From Theocolax elegans (Eukaryota > Arthropoda > Insecta > Hymenoptera > Cerocephalidae), in the NCBI GenBank assembly GCA_026168455.1, contig CM047428.1:37166121-37230120 (forward strand): 64,000 bases of DNA. Reading direction: 5' to 3'. Position numbers and translations under genes: made by a program. Each line of letters opens with the position of its first letter. The first letter of the stretch is position 1. Shown here piece by piece: positions 1-11,357 of the stretch. Under the pieces are notes generated by a model. It was not told where the DNA came from. It worked only from the letters and a program-made list of their open reading frames with translations, and did no database searches.

Positions 1-549
1 AAGGGTGTGTGTGTGCGCCTCGAGGCAGTGTAGAACTTGTGGGGGACGGTGCCACGTGTTAACCGTGATCGTCCCAGGGCGAGCGAATCGCGGCAACTTC
101 TATCGTTGCTCGACACCGAAGCGTCTGGATCCCTGAGACGTCGGGGCGCGCTCGGTGCATTTTGCGCTTCCCAGGCCCAGCTGATTCTTCTAGACCAGCG
201 AGAAGCTGCGGCGTGATTCGGGTACGATTGAGGACAGCGTTTTCCTTGGCGACGACGATTAAACCTGCGGCGTACTTAGTTGGTAAGAAAGATCTCTCGT
301 GCGTGCGTTATATGGTACCTCGCGATCTTTTTCCGTATTTTGCGTAATTTTAAGATTTAATGTGATGTAACTCAATTTACTTTTTAGTCAATAAATTAGT
401 GCGCTTGTCTCGGCTTTTCTCTCAACCTCGTGAGAGTTTTTATGCCTTGACAAGTGTCTTTTTTGTTCTGTTCGCGAAATAAAGAGTTTTATTTCTCAAC
501 CCAACACTCACTCATCCTTTCAATTCTCCCGATCTATATTAAAATTACA
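1..549 (+). repeat. BEL copy A 5' LTR (last 549 of 944 bp)
   Basis: Matches the right part of the complete LTRs at 7407, 11358 and 19657. It ends in ATTACA just before the primer-binding site. An AATAAA polyadenylation signal is at 478-483. It carries the 5'-LTR variants (GCGGCAACT, GACGACGATT, GTGCGTGCG) that differ from the 3' LTR. A 61-codon open frame in it is not considered coding. Confidence 0.95.
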
Positions 550-567
550 TGGTGCCCCGGGTGAGGA
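550..567 (+). other. BEL copy A primer-binding site
   Basis: TGGTGCCCCGGGTGAGGA lies immediately after the LTR. TGG pairs with the CCA end of a tRNA, as expected for a minus-strand primer. I do not assign the tRNA species. Confidence 0.7.
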
Positions 568-1024
568 GTGAGTGATTGGGTTTGCGTAATTTGTCATCGT
601 GTTATGCATGTATTTTCGTTAAGTAATTGCGTTATTTGTAGGTAGTTAATAAGAGCGTAAATATTATAATATTTTGTTTTTTTTGCATGCTATATTCTTC
701 GATTTCTTGGTTGTAACTTGATACGCTTAGAGTAAACGCTTTATAGCGCCGAACGACGGTTGCTTCTCAACCGTCCGCCCGTTCTCGGAAGCGAAGCCGC
801 GTGCGTGTTTACATCTCGATATATAATCGTCAACAATTTGATTGTTTTTTTTCTTCTTTTTTTTTTGTTGTTTGCGATCGACTTATATTCAGGGTATTTA
901 ATCCATAGTATTAAGTGTAATAGTTCGTTTTAATTTTTTTTATTTTACTTATTCTTATTCCTTTTTTTTTGCAATTCTTTGAGACAAATAATTTTGTGGA
1001 TTTTATTAAATTAAGGAATTTGTT

Positions 1025-3016
1025 ATGGCTCCTATAAATTTGAAAAAGCTGACGGCATTACAGACTTCGCGGGAAAATGAGATCGAGAGTATACGTGCGC
1101 GGTTGATAGCAAAGCCCCGCGAATCGCTTAATAAGAATATTGTTCAAGCGCGACTTGAGGCCGTAAAGAACATCTGGAAAGAGGCTCGAAATACGCACTC
1201 GGACATTATCGTTAGGGATGATGCGGAAACAGACGCATACGTTGCTGATAAATGGTTTGAGCGCATTCAAGGCGTGTACGAAAATACTCTTGACGAGATC
1301 TTGACTTTGCTCACATTTTTCGAAAAATCTGATGTAGATTCTAGCGTATCGGAGGCGGGTTCGGAACATCACTCCGGTGCACGCGTAGCCAAGTTACCGC
1401 AAATTCCCTTACCTACGTTTTCGGGTAAATACGAGGATTGGTCTAGCTTTTGCGATCCTTTTACTACTCTCGTACATGACGTTCCCGGGTTATCGGATGC
1501 TACCAAGTTGCAGTACCTGAAGCTTTGTTTGACTGGAGGAGCTGCTGAACTCATTAAGGACGTGACGACTACCGGTGTTAATTACGCCAGTACATGGCAA
1601 GCTTTAAACGCACGATACCACAATCCTCGCTTGATTATAAACAAACTTTTAACATCTTTTATGGAAATTCCGCATTTGAGAAAGGAATCTGCTACTGATC
1701 TTCGTATGTTTGTAGATGAAGCGCAGCGGATTATTCGAGCGTTAGGTAATTTGAAGCTTCCAGTAGAGCATTGGGATGTTTGGCTCATTTTTTTGTTATC
1801 TGATCGATTGGATTCGGAGACTCGAAAGCTGTGGGAATCGGAGCTGAGTGCTAGAGATCAAGAGGTTGAGTCTAATGATAACTTAACAGTTCCTGTTGCT
1901 TGCAGATCGTTTCCTAAATATGCAGATTTAGTTAGGTTTTTAGAAAAAAGAGCTCAAGCACTCGGCATGGTATCTGCGGAGCGCAAAGCGGAGAAAAGAC
2001 CTGCTTCTACATCGTCATCAGGACCACAGTTTCGTAAGGTTTTCCATGCGAGTTCTTCTAGACAAAAGGGGAATTCCACATGTTCGTTATGCTCCGGTAT
2101 CCATCCGCTTTCAAAATGTTTTAAGCTGAAGGATAAGAATCCTCATGAACGATTGTCGGTTGTTAGGCGTTTACAGGCCTGCTTTAATTGTCTAGGTTCG
2201 CATCGAGTTAATAATTGCCCTTCATCGGGTCGGTGCTCGGTGTGTCAAGGTAAACACCACTCTCTCTTACACCTCAAGGCACAAGGCGGTTTGCAAGCTT
2301 CCCAAGGAAAGCCGAGCGGCCCTCAAGGAGAGGACAAATCGAATACTAGGGCCCCGGTTGTAAATCTACATGCATCGACTGTTCCCATTTCGAAGCGTAG
2401 GGTGATTTTGGCTACAGCACGTGTACAAGTAGTAGGTCCGAGCGGTGATAGCACTGTGGTTAGAGCTCTTTTAGATCAAGGGTCAGAAAGTTCCTTTGTA
2501 GCAGAATCAATTGTACAGATGTTGGGACTACCCAAAACTAATACATGTGTTCGTTTAACAGGACTTGGCGCCAAAAAAACCGGTACTGCGCGTTCGATGA
2601 CTCAGCTTGTTCTAAAATCCATGGTTGATAAGAATTTTCAACTTCAAACAAGCGCACTGGTACTTCCTCGTCTCACATCACAACTTCCGATGAATAGTAT
2701 TGATAATTTAGATTTAAGTCAATTCGATGATATAACTCTTGCCGACCCTCAATTTTACGTTTCAAATAAGGTAGAGATTATCCTAGGTGCCGACGTATAC
2801 GGGCAGCTGCTTCGTTCAGGTGTAAAGCGATTTTCTCATTCGCAAATTGTAGCTCAGGACACGGGTTTTGGATGGGTTATTTCAGGTTCCTTACAGGTGG
2901 AGGCTTCACGGCGGGCGGAGCAGTCCAAGCTTTATACAACACGACAGGTATTGCATTGCACGCCAATGCAAGAATTGGATCAAAATTTGCAGCGTTTCTG
3001 GGCACTTGATGATTGA
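1025..3016 (+). pseudogene. BEL/Pao Gag-protease frame, ended by premature TGA (copy A)
   Basis: A 663-codon frame. The middle third is BEL/Pao Gag (DUF1759 type, around residues 130-270). Three zinc knuckles follow near residues 351-417 (CSLCSGIHPLSKC, CFNCLGSHRVNNC, CSVCQGKHHSLLH). An aspartic protease of the DUF1758 type comes next, with the active-site triplet DQG near residue 483. The product would package element RNA and cleave the polyprotein. The frame stays open for about 40 codons beyond the TGA at 3014-3016, so the stop is probably a nonsense mutation inside one long polyprotein, as is usual for this family. Readthrough is possible but unsupported. The start is the first ATG after a T-rich leader. 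Confidence 0.9.
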
Positions 3017-3146
3017 CCATCGTCGACTACAAAGTTGAAACCTGAGGATGAGGCTTGCGAGACTTTATTTAAGGAAACTCATACTCGTGATTCTTTAGGT
3101 CGTTACGTTGTATGTTTACCATTAAAACCAAATCTTCCCTCGGCCG

Positions 3147-3531
3147 CACTATGGGAAAAAGGTAAGAATTTTGTCCTAAAATCGTAGAACTCTTGTTGTG
3201 ATAGGTGCAGAATAATGAAATTTGAGGGTAAGATAGTTGATGAAATATGCTATCTGGGAAAATTAAAGTTATGAGTTCAAGGTCATTTTATGACCTTCAA
3301 AAATGAGATCAAACATGTTAGTTTTATGAAAAAATTTAGTTTCTTCTTATTAAAATGAGTAAAAATGTTAAATTATAATATATTATATAGATATTTTGAA
3401 ATATTTTTGTCTGCTGATTAGAACTGCTGAACTAAAAAAATCGAATCACTTTTTGCTCTTAAAAAACGCAGTAGGTTAATTCTTGAAAGTTCCTTAGAAA
3501 ACTTAGAACTGAACGGGTTCATGAGTGTGTG

Positions 3532-3565
<34 letters not shown>

Positions 3566-3869
3566 TACTATATATATAGTATATATATTATAATTTATAT
3601 TTCATCCAGTGAGTTATATTAAAATTATATTCAAAATATTATTTGCAAATATACAAATATACAAATGTTGTTTATATTTACTTTATGTTTACTTATGTCT
3701 ACCAAAGAATTTACATAAAATGTATTTTTATGAGATAAATTTACTACAATTATTTAACAATCTCGTATAAAAACTAATCCAAAACACACGCATACTCCCA
3801 CACATAGTCCCACCCACACACACACACACACATATATATATATAGTATATACATACTATATATATAGTA

Positions 3870-3901
<32 letters not shown>

Positions 3902-4286
3902 CACACACTCATGAACCCGTTCAGTTCTAAGTTTTCTAAGGAACTTTCAAGAATTAACCTACTGCGTTTTTTAAGAGCAAAAAGTGATTCGATTTTTTTA
4001 GTTCAGCAGTTCTAATCAGCAGACAAAAATATTTCAAAATATCTATATAATATATTATAATTTAACATTTTTACTCATTTTAATAAGAAGAAACTAAATT
4101 TTTTCATAAAACTAACATGTTTGATCTCATTTTTGAAGGTCATAAAATGACCTTGAACTCATAACTTTAATTTTCCCAGATAGCATATTTCATCAACTAT
4201 CTTACCCTCAAATTTCATTATTCTGCACCTATCACAACAAGAGTTCTACGATTTTAGGACAAAATTCTTACCTTTTTCCCATAGTG
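3147..4286. mobile_element. Transib-like non-autonomous foldback element in BEL copy A
   Basis: Two arms of about 400 bp form an inverted repeat (3147-3546 and 3887-4286) with no mismatch visible by eye. The termini read CACTATGGG and CCCATAGTG. The element is flanked by the GC-rich 5-bp direct repeat GGCCG (3142-3146 and 4287-4291). A CACWATGG-type terminus with a 5-bp GC-rich target duplication is the signature of Transib, the superfamily related to RAG1 and its heptamer signal. The centre is TG/TA microsatellite and A/T-rich filler. No transposase is encoded. The long arms are unlike the usual short Transib ends, so the class is inferred from termini and target site only. Confidence 0.75.
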
Positions 4287-4308
4287 GGCCGCTGCTGAGA
4301 TTAGACAA

Positions 4309-5391
4309 ATGGCTCTTGGTTCACTCTCTTCGATGCATCGTCGCTTCGCTCGCGATTTAAATTTAGCGCAGTCTTATCGTGAATTTATGCTAGAGTATGA
4401 ACGATTAGGGCACATGACGCGGATCCCGGATACGGACATTCGACAAGAGGGTGCCTGGTACTTACCACATCATGCTGTTGTGCAAACTTCAAATTCCGCT
4501 CGAAAACTCAGGGTCGTTTTTGACGCGTCTAGACGTACTAAGGAAGGTCATTGCCTTAACGATTTTTTACATACAGGGGCTCCGTTACAGGGTGACCTCT
4601 CACTGATTCTCCTCAACTGGCGTAAATATCGATTTGCGTTTACAGCAGATATAGTCAAGATGTTTAGGCAGATCCAGGTAAACCGCGCAAATCAAGAGTT
4701 ACAAAGAATTGTTTGGTCGCCTTCCGCTGATCTCGCTCCCGTAGATTATCGATTAAATACGGTTACTTATGGAACGGCCTGTGCACCATTCTTGGCTATT
4801 CGAACGTTGTCCCAACTCGTTCAGGACGAGGGAGCCCGATTCCCGCTTGGAGCAGTATGTCTCAAGGACGAGACGTATGTAGACGACATATTCGCTGGGT
4901 CGGACGACCTTTCCACCGCAGTGCAAAAAAGAGTCGAGCTTACAGATCTCTTGAGTGTAGCAGGGTTTTCTCTCGATAAATGGGCGGCAAATGATCCCAA
5001 GTTAATTCCTGCGCAAGTTCAGCAAAATATCGTGAAGCAGTTTGAGGAAGGCCATTCAATTAAAACTCTCGGAGTCTATTGGCAGCCAATTCAAGACAGT
5101 TTTAGTTTTACTAGTATAGATGTTACAGAACTAGCCGCTGCTTCAACAAAACGCTCTATCCTCTCGAACATTGCTCGGCTTTTTGATCCGTTAGGTTGCG
5201 TCTCTCCCATCACTGTGACAGCTAAAATTTTAATGCAGGACTTATGGCTACAGAAATGTGATTGGGATTCTCCCTTACCTGCGGAGCTTTGTGAACGTTG
5301 GTATAAATATAGTCAATCGTTATCTGATCTACCTTCGTTATCAATTGATCGATGGATAGGGTTCACCACTAGTCGTGCGTGGATTCTCTGA
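4309..5391 (+). pseudogene. BEL/Pao reverse transcriptase segment (copy A)
   Basis: A 360-codon frame continuing the polyprotein downstream of the foldback insertion. It contains the BEL-type reverse transcriptase, with LRVVFDASRRT near residue 67, a TADIVKMFRQI block near 107 and the catalytic YVDDIF near residues 188-193. The enzyme would copy element RNA into cDNA. The frame ends in an unrelated tail at 5391, exactly where the RNase H segment begins in another frame, so a small deletion or indel lies near 5375-5391. The first ATG is only the first available start; the true protein began upstream. Confidence 0.9.
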
Positions 5392-7378
5392 TGCTTCTTC
5401 TCGAGCTTATGCCGCTGTAATTTATTTACGAGTCGATGATGGAGAAGGTAGAATTAGTGTTTCTTGGTTAGCTGCAAAATCAAAGGTCGCTCCAGTAAAG
5501 ACGGTTAGTATTCCCAATTTAGAATTGTGCGGAGCTGCGCTTCTCGTCAAGTTGGTTCGTCACGTTCAAAGATTAGACTTCCTCCAAGGGATTCCGATTT
5601 TTGCTTGGTCGGATAGCCAAATCGTACTCACTTGGTTACGTAAGCATCCATGTAACTGGAAAACGTTTGTTGCGAACCGTGTTTCTTACATCCAGACTGA
5701 GTTGCCTTCAGCTACTTGGTCACACGTTCCCTCTAAGGAAAATCCAGCGGATCTTGCCACACGCGGTACCGAGCCAGCAGAGTTATTGCGTTCTGATCTT
5801 TGGTGGCACGGACTTGCTTGGCTCTCTGAGCCATCAGAACAGTGGCCTAAACTGATAGAACCTCAGCGAGTTTTGCAGGCTAGAACTTCTCCTTCAGAAT
5901 CCGAAATTTTAAGTCGATTTTCGTCCTTGACTCGATTGATTCGCGTTGTAGCCTATTGTCGTCGTCCAATTCTTAATCTACGTAGACGTAAGGCAAATCA
6001 AGAGACTCTACCGCCGTTTCTTACTACTTCGGAATTGATTGAAGCTCGCAATATAGTAATTCGTTTATCACAATCGAGTAGTTTTGCAGTTGAAATAGAT
6101 ACATTGAAATCGGGAAAGAGATTATCCAAGCGGAACCGACTAAACAAATTAAACCCAGTTTTGAGCAAGGACGGCATTTTACGGGTTGGAGGTCGACTTA
6201 AACATTCAAGTCTTTCTGTGAATAGTAAACATCCTCCTATTTTAGATCAGTACTCCACCCTTAGTTCACTATTTGTACATGCGGCTCATCGACTTTGCTT
6301 ACATGGAGGACTTACTCTAACATCTAGTGTTCTTATGCAGCAGGTATGGATTTTAGGCCGAAATAGATTAGTGAAATCAATTATTCATAAGTGCGTAGTT
6401 TTTCAACGAGTCAAACCTCAATCGGCTCAGCAATTGATGGGAGATCTTCCCGCTGATCGCGTGAATGTAAGTAGGCCGTTCGCTGTCTCCGGTTTAGATT
6501 ACGCAGGTCCAGTGCAAGTTCGTACTACTAAAGGGCGGGGGCATCGTTCGTATAAAGGTTACATCGTCGTCTTTGTATGCTTTTCTACTCGTGCAATTCA
6601 CCTTGAACTCGTTAGTGATTTGACTACGGCTTCCTTTATCAGCGCTTACCGTCGATTCGTCGGCAGACGAGGAGTTTGTCGAAAACTTTATAGCGACAAT
6701 GCTACAAATTTCCACGGAGCAGACAAGGAGTTACAGGCAATGTTTCAGCGAGCATCGGAATTTTACAAAGACGTTGCTGCTAGCCTTGCCAACGATGGGA
6801 CCGAATGGAAGTTTATTCCTCCTAGCACCCCACATTACGGCGGACTTTGGGAAGCAGGAGTCAAATCTGTTAAGCACCATCTGAAGAGAGTAATAGGAGA
6901 AGCTTGCTTAAATTCGCGTCCACTAGGGCCTCTAACCTCAGATATTGATGATCTTCATGCGTTGACGCCTGCTCATTTCCTACATGGGAGTATTTCCGCG
7001 TTACTTCCGGATCACGAATTACCTGAAGTTCCTCAAAATCGTTTGGATCGCTTTCAGTTGCTTCAGCGTATTCGGAATCAATTCTGGAAACGATGGTCTT
7101 CCGAGTATCTCCTTCACCTGCAGCAGCGAGCTAAATGGCGTGTTCCAACAGAGAACTTTTGTGTAGGGAGGCTCGTTTTAGTCAAAGACGATCGCTATCC
7201 ACCATCAAAATGGCCCCTTGGACGAATAGTTGAAGTACATCCTGGTCCAGATAATCTTGTGCGGGTTGTGACGGTCAAAACAGTCAACTCTATTCTCCGT
7301 CGTCATATCGCTCGTTTATGTCCGTTGATAACTGAGGAAAATTGTAAAGAGCCTGTGGTAGATAGTGTGCAAAATTGA
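5375..7378 (+). pseudogene. BEL/Pao RNase H and integrase segment (copy A)
   Basis: A 667-codon frame. RNase H starts at GFSDASS (residue 3), with WSDSQIVLTWL near residue 80 and NPADLATRG near 125. The integrase catalytic triad is seen in LDYAGP, YSDNATNF and GGLWEAGV, followed by a C-terminal DNA-binding domain. Two defects are visible besides the upstream frameshift. The zinc-binding CxxC of the integrase N-terminal domain reads CVVF (Cys to Phe, near 6400). About 20 residues are missing after HHLKRVIGE, compared with the BEL element at 37252. Both defects also occur in copy B. Confidence 0.9.
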
Positions 7379-7406
7379 TTCGTCTGTTAGACGAAGGCGG
7401 GCGGGA

Positions 7407-8350
7407 TGTTTCGATGTCTATTGCTCGGCTCGCACGAGTTGAATTACGCGGCGTGATTAAGTCAAGTCGCTCTCACCAAGGTCCGCGCGGCCTGCCCTCT
7501 ATCGATCAAAAAATAGGGGCCCGCGCAATTAAAGCGGGAACGATCACTCTCTTCTAGTCCGTCGAGCACTCAACACGTCTTACGGTTAGATTTGTAGTTT
7601 TTCGTTAGTATACTCGCAATTCAGCTCTGCCTTTTATTTTACATTCGCGCTAGCATCCGGTGAATTACTGAGTAGGTTTGTCCTTTTCCGGACGAATCTG
7701 CTCACGTGGAAAGCGGTCGCGTACAGATTACGTTTTTCGCGGGACTTCTCGTCTTCTTTCGGTTTGCGATTCGGTGCGTGCGGTAAAGCGATTAAGTGTG
7801 TAAGGGTGTGTGTGTGCGCCTCGAGGCAGTGTAGAACTTGTGGGGGACGGTGCCACGTGTTAACCGTGATCGTCCCAGGGCGAGCGAATCGCGGTAACTT
7901 CTATCGTTGCTCGACACCGAAGCGTCTGGATCCCTGAGACGTCGGGGCGCGCTCGGTGCATTTTGCGCTTCCCAGGCCCAGCTGATTCTTCTAGACCAGC
8001 GAGAAGCTGCGGCGTGATTCGGGTACGATTGAGGACAGCGTTTTCCTTGGCGAAGACGATTAAACCTGCGGCGTACTTAGTTGGTAAGAAAGATCTCTCG
8101 TGGGTGCGTTATATGGTACCTCGCGATCTTTTTCCGTATTTTGCGTAATTTTAAGATTTAATGTGATGTAACTCAATTTACTTTTTAGTCAATAAATTAG
8201 TGCGCTTGTCTCGGCTTTTCTCTCAACCTCGTGAGAGTTTTTATGCCTTGACAAGTGTCTTTTTTGTTCTGTTCGCGAAATAAAGAGTTTTATTTCTCAA
8301 CCCAACACTCACTCATCCTTTCAATTCTCCCGATCTATATTAAAATTACA
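7407..8350 (+). repeat. BEL copy A 3' LTR (944 bp)
   Basis: Runs TGTTTCGATG to ATTACA. A purine-rich tract (GAAGGCGGGCGGG) lies directly upstream at about 7393-7405 and fits the plus-strand primer. It differs from the 5' LTR by only about five substitutions, the same five in both copies. The flank after 8350 starts GAGGC. Confidence 0.95.
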
Positions 8351-8890
8351 GAGGCCTTTCTTCCGAATCAGGAGGAATGAAGAACAATAAAGCGACCTCA
8401 TTCTTATCATTCAATCCCAACTTCCAATCGTGCCTACCAGCTTCAGTTGATGGCAGATCGCAACCCAAGCTCCACACCATCTTAAGTTACGTACGAAACA
8501 GTGGTTAATGTAAATACAATCAAAAAAATTTTTAATTACAAAATGTCTGTTGTATAAACCTTTCACAATGAAAATTATAATTCATTCACTTAAAAATGAA
8601 GTTTAAAGAATTTATGCAGTGTAGTTATTTTTATTGCAATACACAGCACACAATACACAAAATGATGATTAAACAATAATAACATTTAATTTATTTCTAT
8701 TAATGTACAAATCCATTTTTTTTTCAAAACTTTACTTTTATAATTTTTTCGAATTATTTTCAATTGTCTTTATATATTTTAAAAGTGAATACACTTTAAT
8801 AAGACGAACACGTATAATGTATTAACCGATTTCAATGAAGTTATATGAATATTTTTGTAAATAGGTTTTAGAATATACGAAATAAAGCTT
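8351..8890. repeat. Duplicated 3' flank of BEL copy A
   Basis: 8351-8841 matches 20601-21091 with no difference seen. The last 50 bases (8842-8890 against 21092-21140) differ at about six sites. The matching flank shows that the two BEL copies share one insertion event. The sequence is A/T-rich and shows no gene. Confidence 0.9.
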
Positions 8891-9797
8891 TAAAGTTAAT
8901 TGATTTTTATTAATTTTAATTATTATTAAATTCTATCACATTCAATTGAATATTTCCAAGTACATTACTAATTACCTTGAATGACTTTTTAAATATTTAT
9001 ATGTGAATGAATTTTAATACGATGAATGCTTACAGTAAATTAATCGATTTCAATGGATTCTAAGTGTTAATAATAAATAAATGAATTTTAATTATTTACT
9101 TAATAAAATTCAGATCAATCAACAATTAGAATACATTGGAAATTATTCAATTTCACTAGAAATTTGAGCATTACAATTATCCAAACCGTATTATATAAGT
9201 GATAAGATTAAAATTAATTTTAAATAATTAAAACAATTAGATCTGATTGAAAATAATTAACCTGATATTGGTATTTTCTATTTCGCTCGTAAATTTAATT
9301 GTATTTAATTAAAATTCGAATCTATTAATTGTAATACATTTGTACACTATTGGGTTCAATTACGATTTTGACCATTCAAATTAAGTTAAACCATATTATA
9401 CAAGTGAAAAAATTAACACATTTGACCGTTGTGTCCGCACAATCAACAGAACCCTTAAGGGCGCAAAAAAGCTGGTTTCGACTCCCTGACTAGATTATGC
9501 ACTATTGCATGAATGAAATGATGCAAAACTCAGCATCCATCTCGCTTAATCGACCTCGTAAACACAAAAATAGACATAGCGTAGCAATTATAAAAATAAC
9601 AATAATAAAAATATAAAAATATAAAAATATAAATATGATAACAAGTATAAAATAAATAATAAAATAACGTTATGTACAAAAATAAAATGACAGGTTGCGT
9701 AAAAGCGCATGTAATACATATAAATAAATAAAACAAAATAAATAACGGTACACGTAGAAAGAATATAAATTATATAAATTACAGTTTGTCGACGTTA
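8891..9797. other. A/T-rich interval, probable old LINE 3' UTR at its right end
   Basis: Low-complexity A/T sequence with short inexact repeats of the TTAATCGATTTCAATG type. From about 9590 to 9730 it is A-rich with TAAAAATA runs, probably the 3' untranslated part of the old LINE that ends at 9916. No gene, RNA or promoter is recognised. Confidence 0.5.
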
Positions 9798-9916
9798 TTA
9801 AAGCTCGGTGATATTAAAATCGCTGATCTCATTTATTTGGGAACGTACTAGGTTTTCATTTACCACCCTTTCTTTCCATGCTATGGAGTCGAGACGAAGC
9901 AGATGATTAAAAGAGA
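9798..9916 (-). pseudogene. C-terminal fragment of an older LINE ORF2
   Basis: Read on the minus strand, about 39 codons end in a TAA at 9798-9800 and include LLRLDSIAWKERVVNE. This lines up with LSELDRRAWESRVVDE at the C-terminus of the neighbouring LINE, so it is the tail of a related copy. The younger LINE's TCAA-repeat tail abuts it at 9917, which suggests that the younger element inserted into the older one. Confidence 0.65.
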
Positions 9917-11357
9917 GATTGATTGATTGATTGATTATTTATTTCGGTATTTTGGGGAAATCCCCGTATACACCGCAGTTACATAAGAGCATATAACATT
10001 AAACAATAGAAAAATATAACAGAATAATACAAAAAAAGGATATAACAAAAATAATATAACAATAAATACAATGTAACTGGCATATACAGTATAAAATAAA
10101 ACAAAGTAAGATGATAAAAATCATAAAGATTAATATATATATAATATAAAAAAATATAATAAAATAAAATAGAATAAAATAAAATAAAATAAAATAAAAT
10201 AAATTCACTTAACAACTAGAAAGAAAACAGATTAAAAACGGGGTCGTATACAGAGTAAAATAAAATAAGAGCGTAAAAACATAATAAAACGCATAAAACG
10301 TGGTAAATAAAATATAAAAAGAGTATAAAGCCGCACGCAAAAGTAAGATACATAATTAAATAAATAAATACATAAAAAGGACGAAGTACAATAAATAAAT
10401 CGTGACTAGAAAAATGGAATACTGACTAAATATCGAGCAAGGGCAAGGGAGGGCACTCTAAACCTTCATCCACCACTCTCGACTCCCACGCCCGTCGATC
10501 AAGCTCAGAGAGATGTGGTGTCAGTGAGGATTTAAAGGAGGGGAAGAGGAGCGGGTCGAAGTTAGTAAAAGGTAGACAGTTAATAAGGCGAGCGGCTGTA
10601 ATCAGGTATGAATTATTGAGAGCTTCGGTTCTAGGAGGGAGGTAGAAGAGAGACAGGGGTGGGTGACGGGAGGAAGTTCGAGAAGAAAAGAAAGCATCGC
10701 GAAGGATAAAGTGACGAGCGATATAGGATGGGGATTTATGGGAGATAATGTTATAGGCACTACAGCCGATGAAGAGGGATCTCCTGAGCTCGACCGACAA
10801 CCAACCCAGTTTGAGGCGGTAGGGCGTTACGTGCTCTCTCTAAGGTATGTTTCCCCACACAAAGCGAACGCGTGCGTTTAATAAACGTTGAAGTTTTAAA
10901 TTCTTAGTGGCGTCTAGATCGTGAAAGACTGCGCACGCATAGTCAAAGTGTGGGAAAACAAGCGACTCTACAAGATGTTTCCTATTTTGACGCGAGAGAG
11001 CACGTTTGAAAAATCTCAGAGTGCAAGACTCCATGAACACGCTGCGATATCGACGCGACCTGACGAGACCAATCCAGGGTGGGGGTAATCCAAACGCCCT
11101 GTGATTTGACCTCTGTAGCATATTCGAGAAAGTTGTCACCGATCTTGATCTTAGGAGCCGAATCTAAATCGATGCGCGAGATAAAGGCCTGACTACTGAA
11201 TATCAACACTTTCGTTTTGTTTACATTTCGATTTAATCCGTTTGATCTCGCCCAGTTTTCCACCGAATTTGCATCCTCTGAGATTCTCTGGACTCCTTGG
11301 GCGAGATCAGCAGGAAGGAAAGAGTGAAGAGAGATAGAGAGAGAAAGAAAGGGAGGC
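9917..11357 (-). mobile_element. 5'-truncated LINE with (TCAA)n tail
   Basis: Minus-strand non-LTR retrotransposon. The 3' end is at the left: GATTGATTGATTGATT at 9917, which is a TCAA repeat on the element strand, preceded by an A/T-rich 3' UTR (about 9935-10425). The coding relic lies at 10426-11325. The 5' part is missing. The right end is cut by the BEL copy B insertion at target GAGGC (11353-11357), but no LINE coding is evident beyond that BEL copy, so truncation came first. Confidence 0.75.
10426..11325 (-). pseudogene. LINE reverse transcriptase C-terminal portion, frameshifted
   Basis: Minus-strand pieces in shifted frames read as the region after the YxDD motif of a Jockey/CR1-like reverse transcriptase. 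They include WARSNGLNRNVNKTKV (about 11215-11262), a GVWITPTLDW block, and LVFPHFDYACAVF (about 10915-10975). The tail ending at 10426 includes LSELDRRAWESRVVDE. At least one frameshift lies near 11100. The catalytic motif itself is missing, so the copy is dead. The family assignment within LINEs is uncertain. Confidence 0.75.

Larger units (their letters stand above)
1..8350 (+). mobile_element. BEL/Pao LTR retrotransposon, copy A (5' end outside window)
   Basis: Order: 5' LTR (enters the window already inside it), primer-binding site, gag-protease, reverse transcriptase, RNase H, integrase, 3' LTR. BEL/Pao identity rests on three Gag zinc knuckles, a DQG protease motif, a YVDD reverse transcriptase and a GGLWEAG integrase motif. 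The coding region is broken by an in-frame TGA at 3014-3016, a 1140-bp foldback element at 3147-4286 and a frameshift near 5380. The 3' flank begins GAGGC, which is the target-site duplication seen on both sides of copy B, so this copy sits in the same ancestral site as copy B. Confidence 0.95.

Noticed and set aside
162..347. 61-codon frame in each BEL LTR (also near 7963, 11914 and 20213)
   Set aside because: It is entirely inside the LTR, spans the transcription and polyadenylation region, has no known domain, and is conserved only because the LTRs are near-identical.
9979..10215. Open frames of 69-78 codons made of F, Y, L and I
   Set aside because: Artefacts of A/T-rich LINE 3' UTR with AAAAT repeats read on the minus strand; overlapping frames look equally good.
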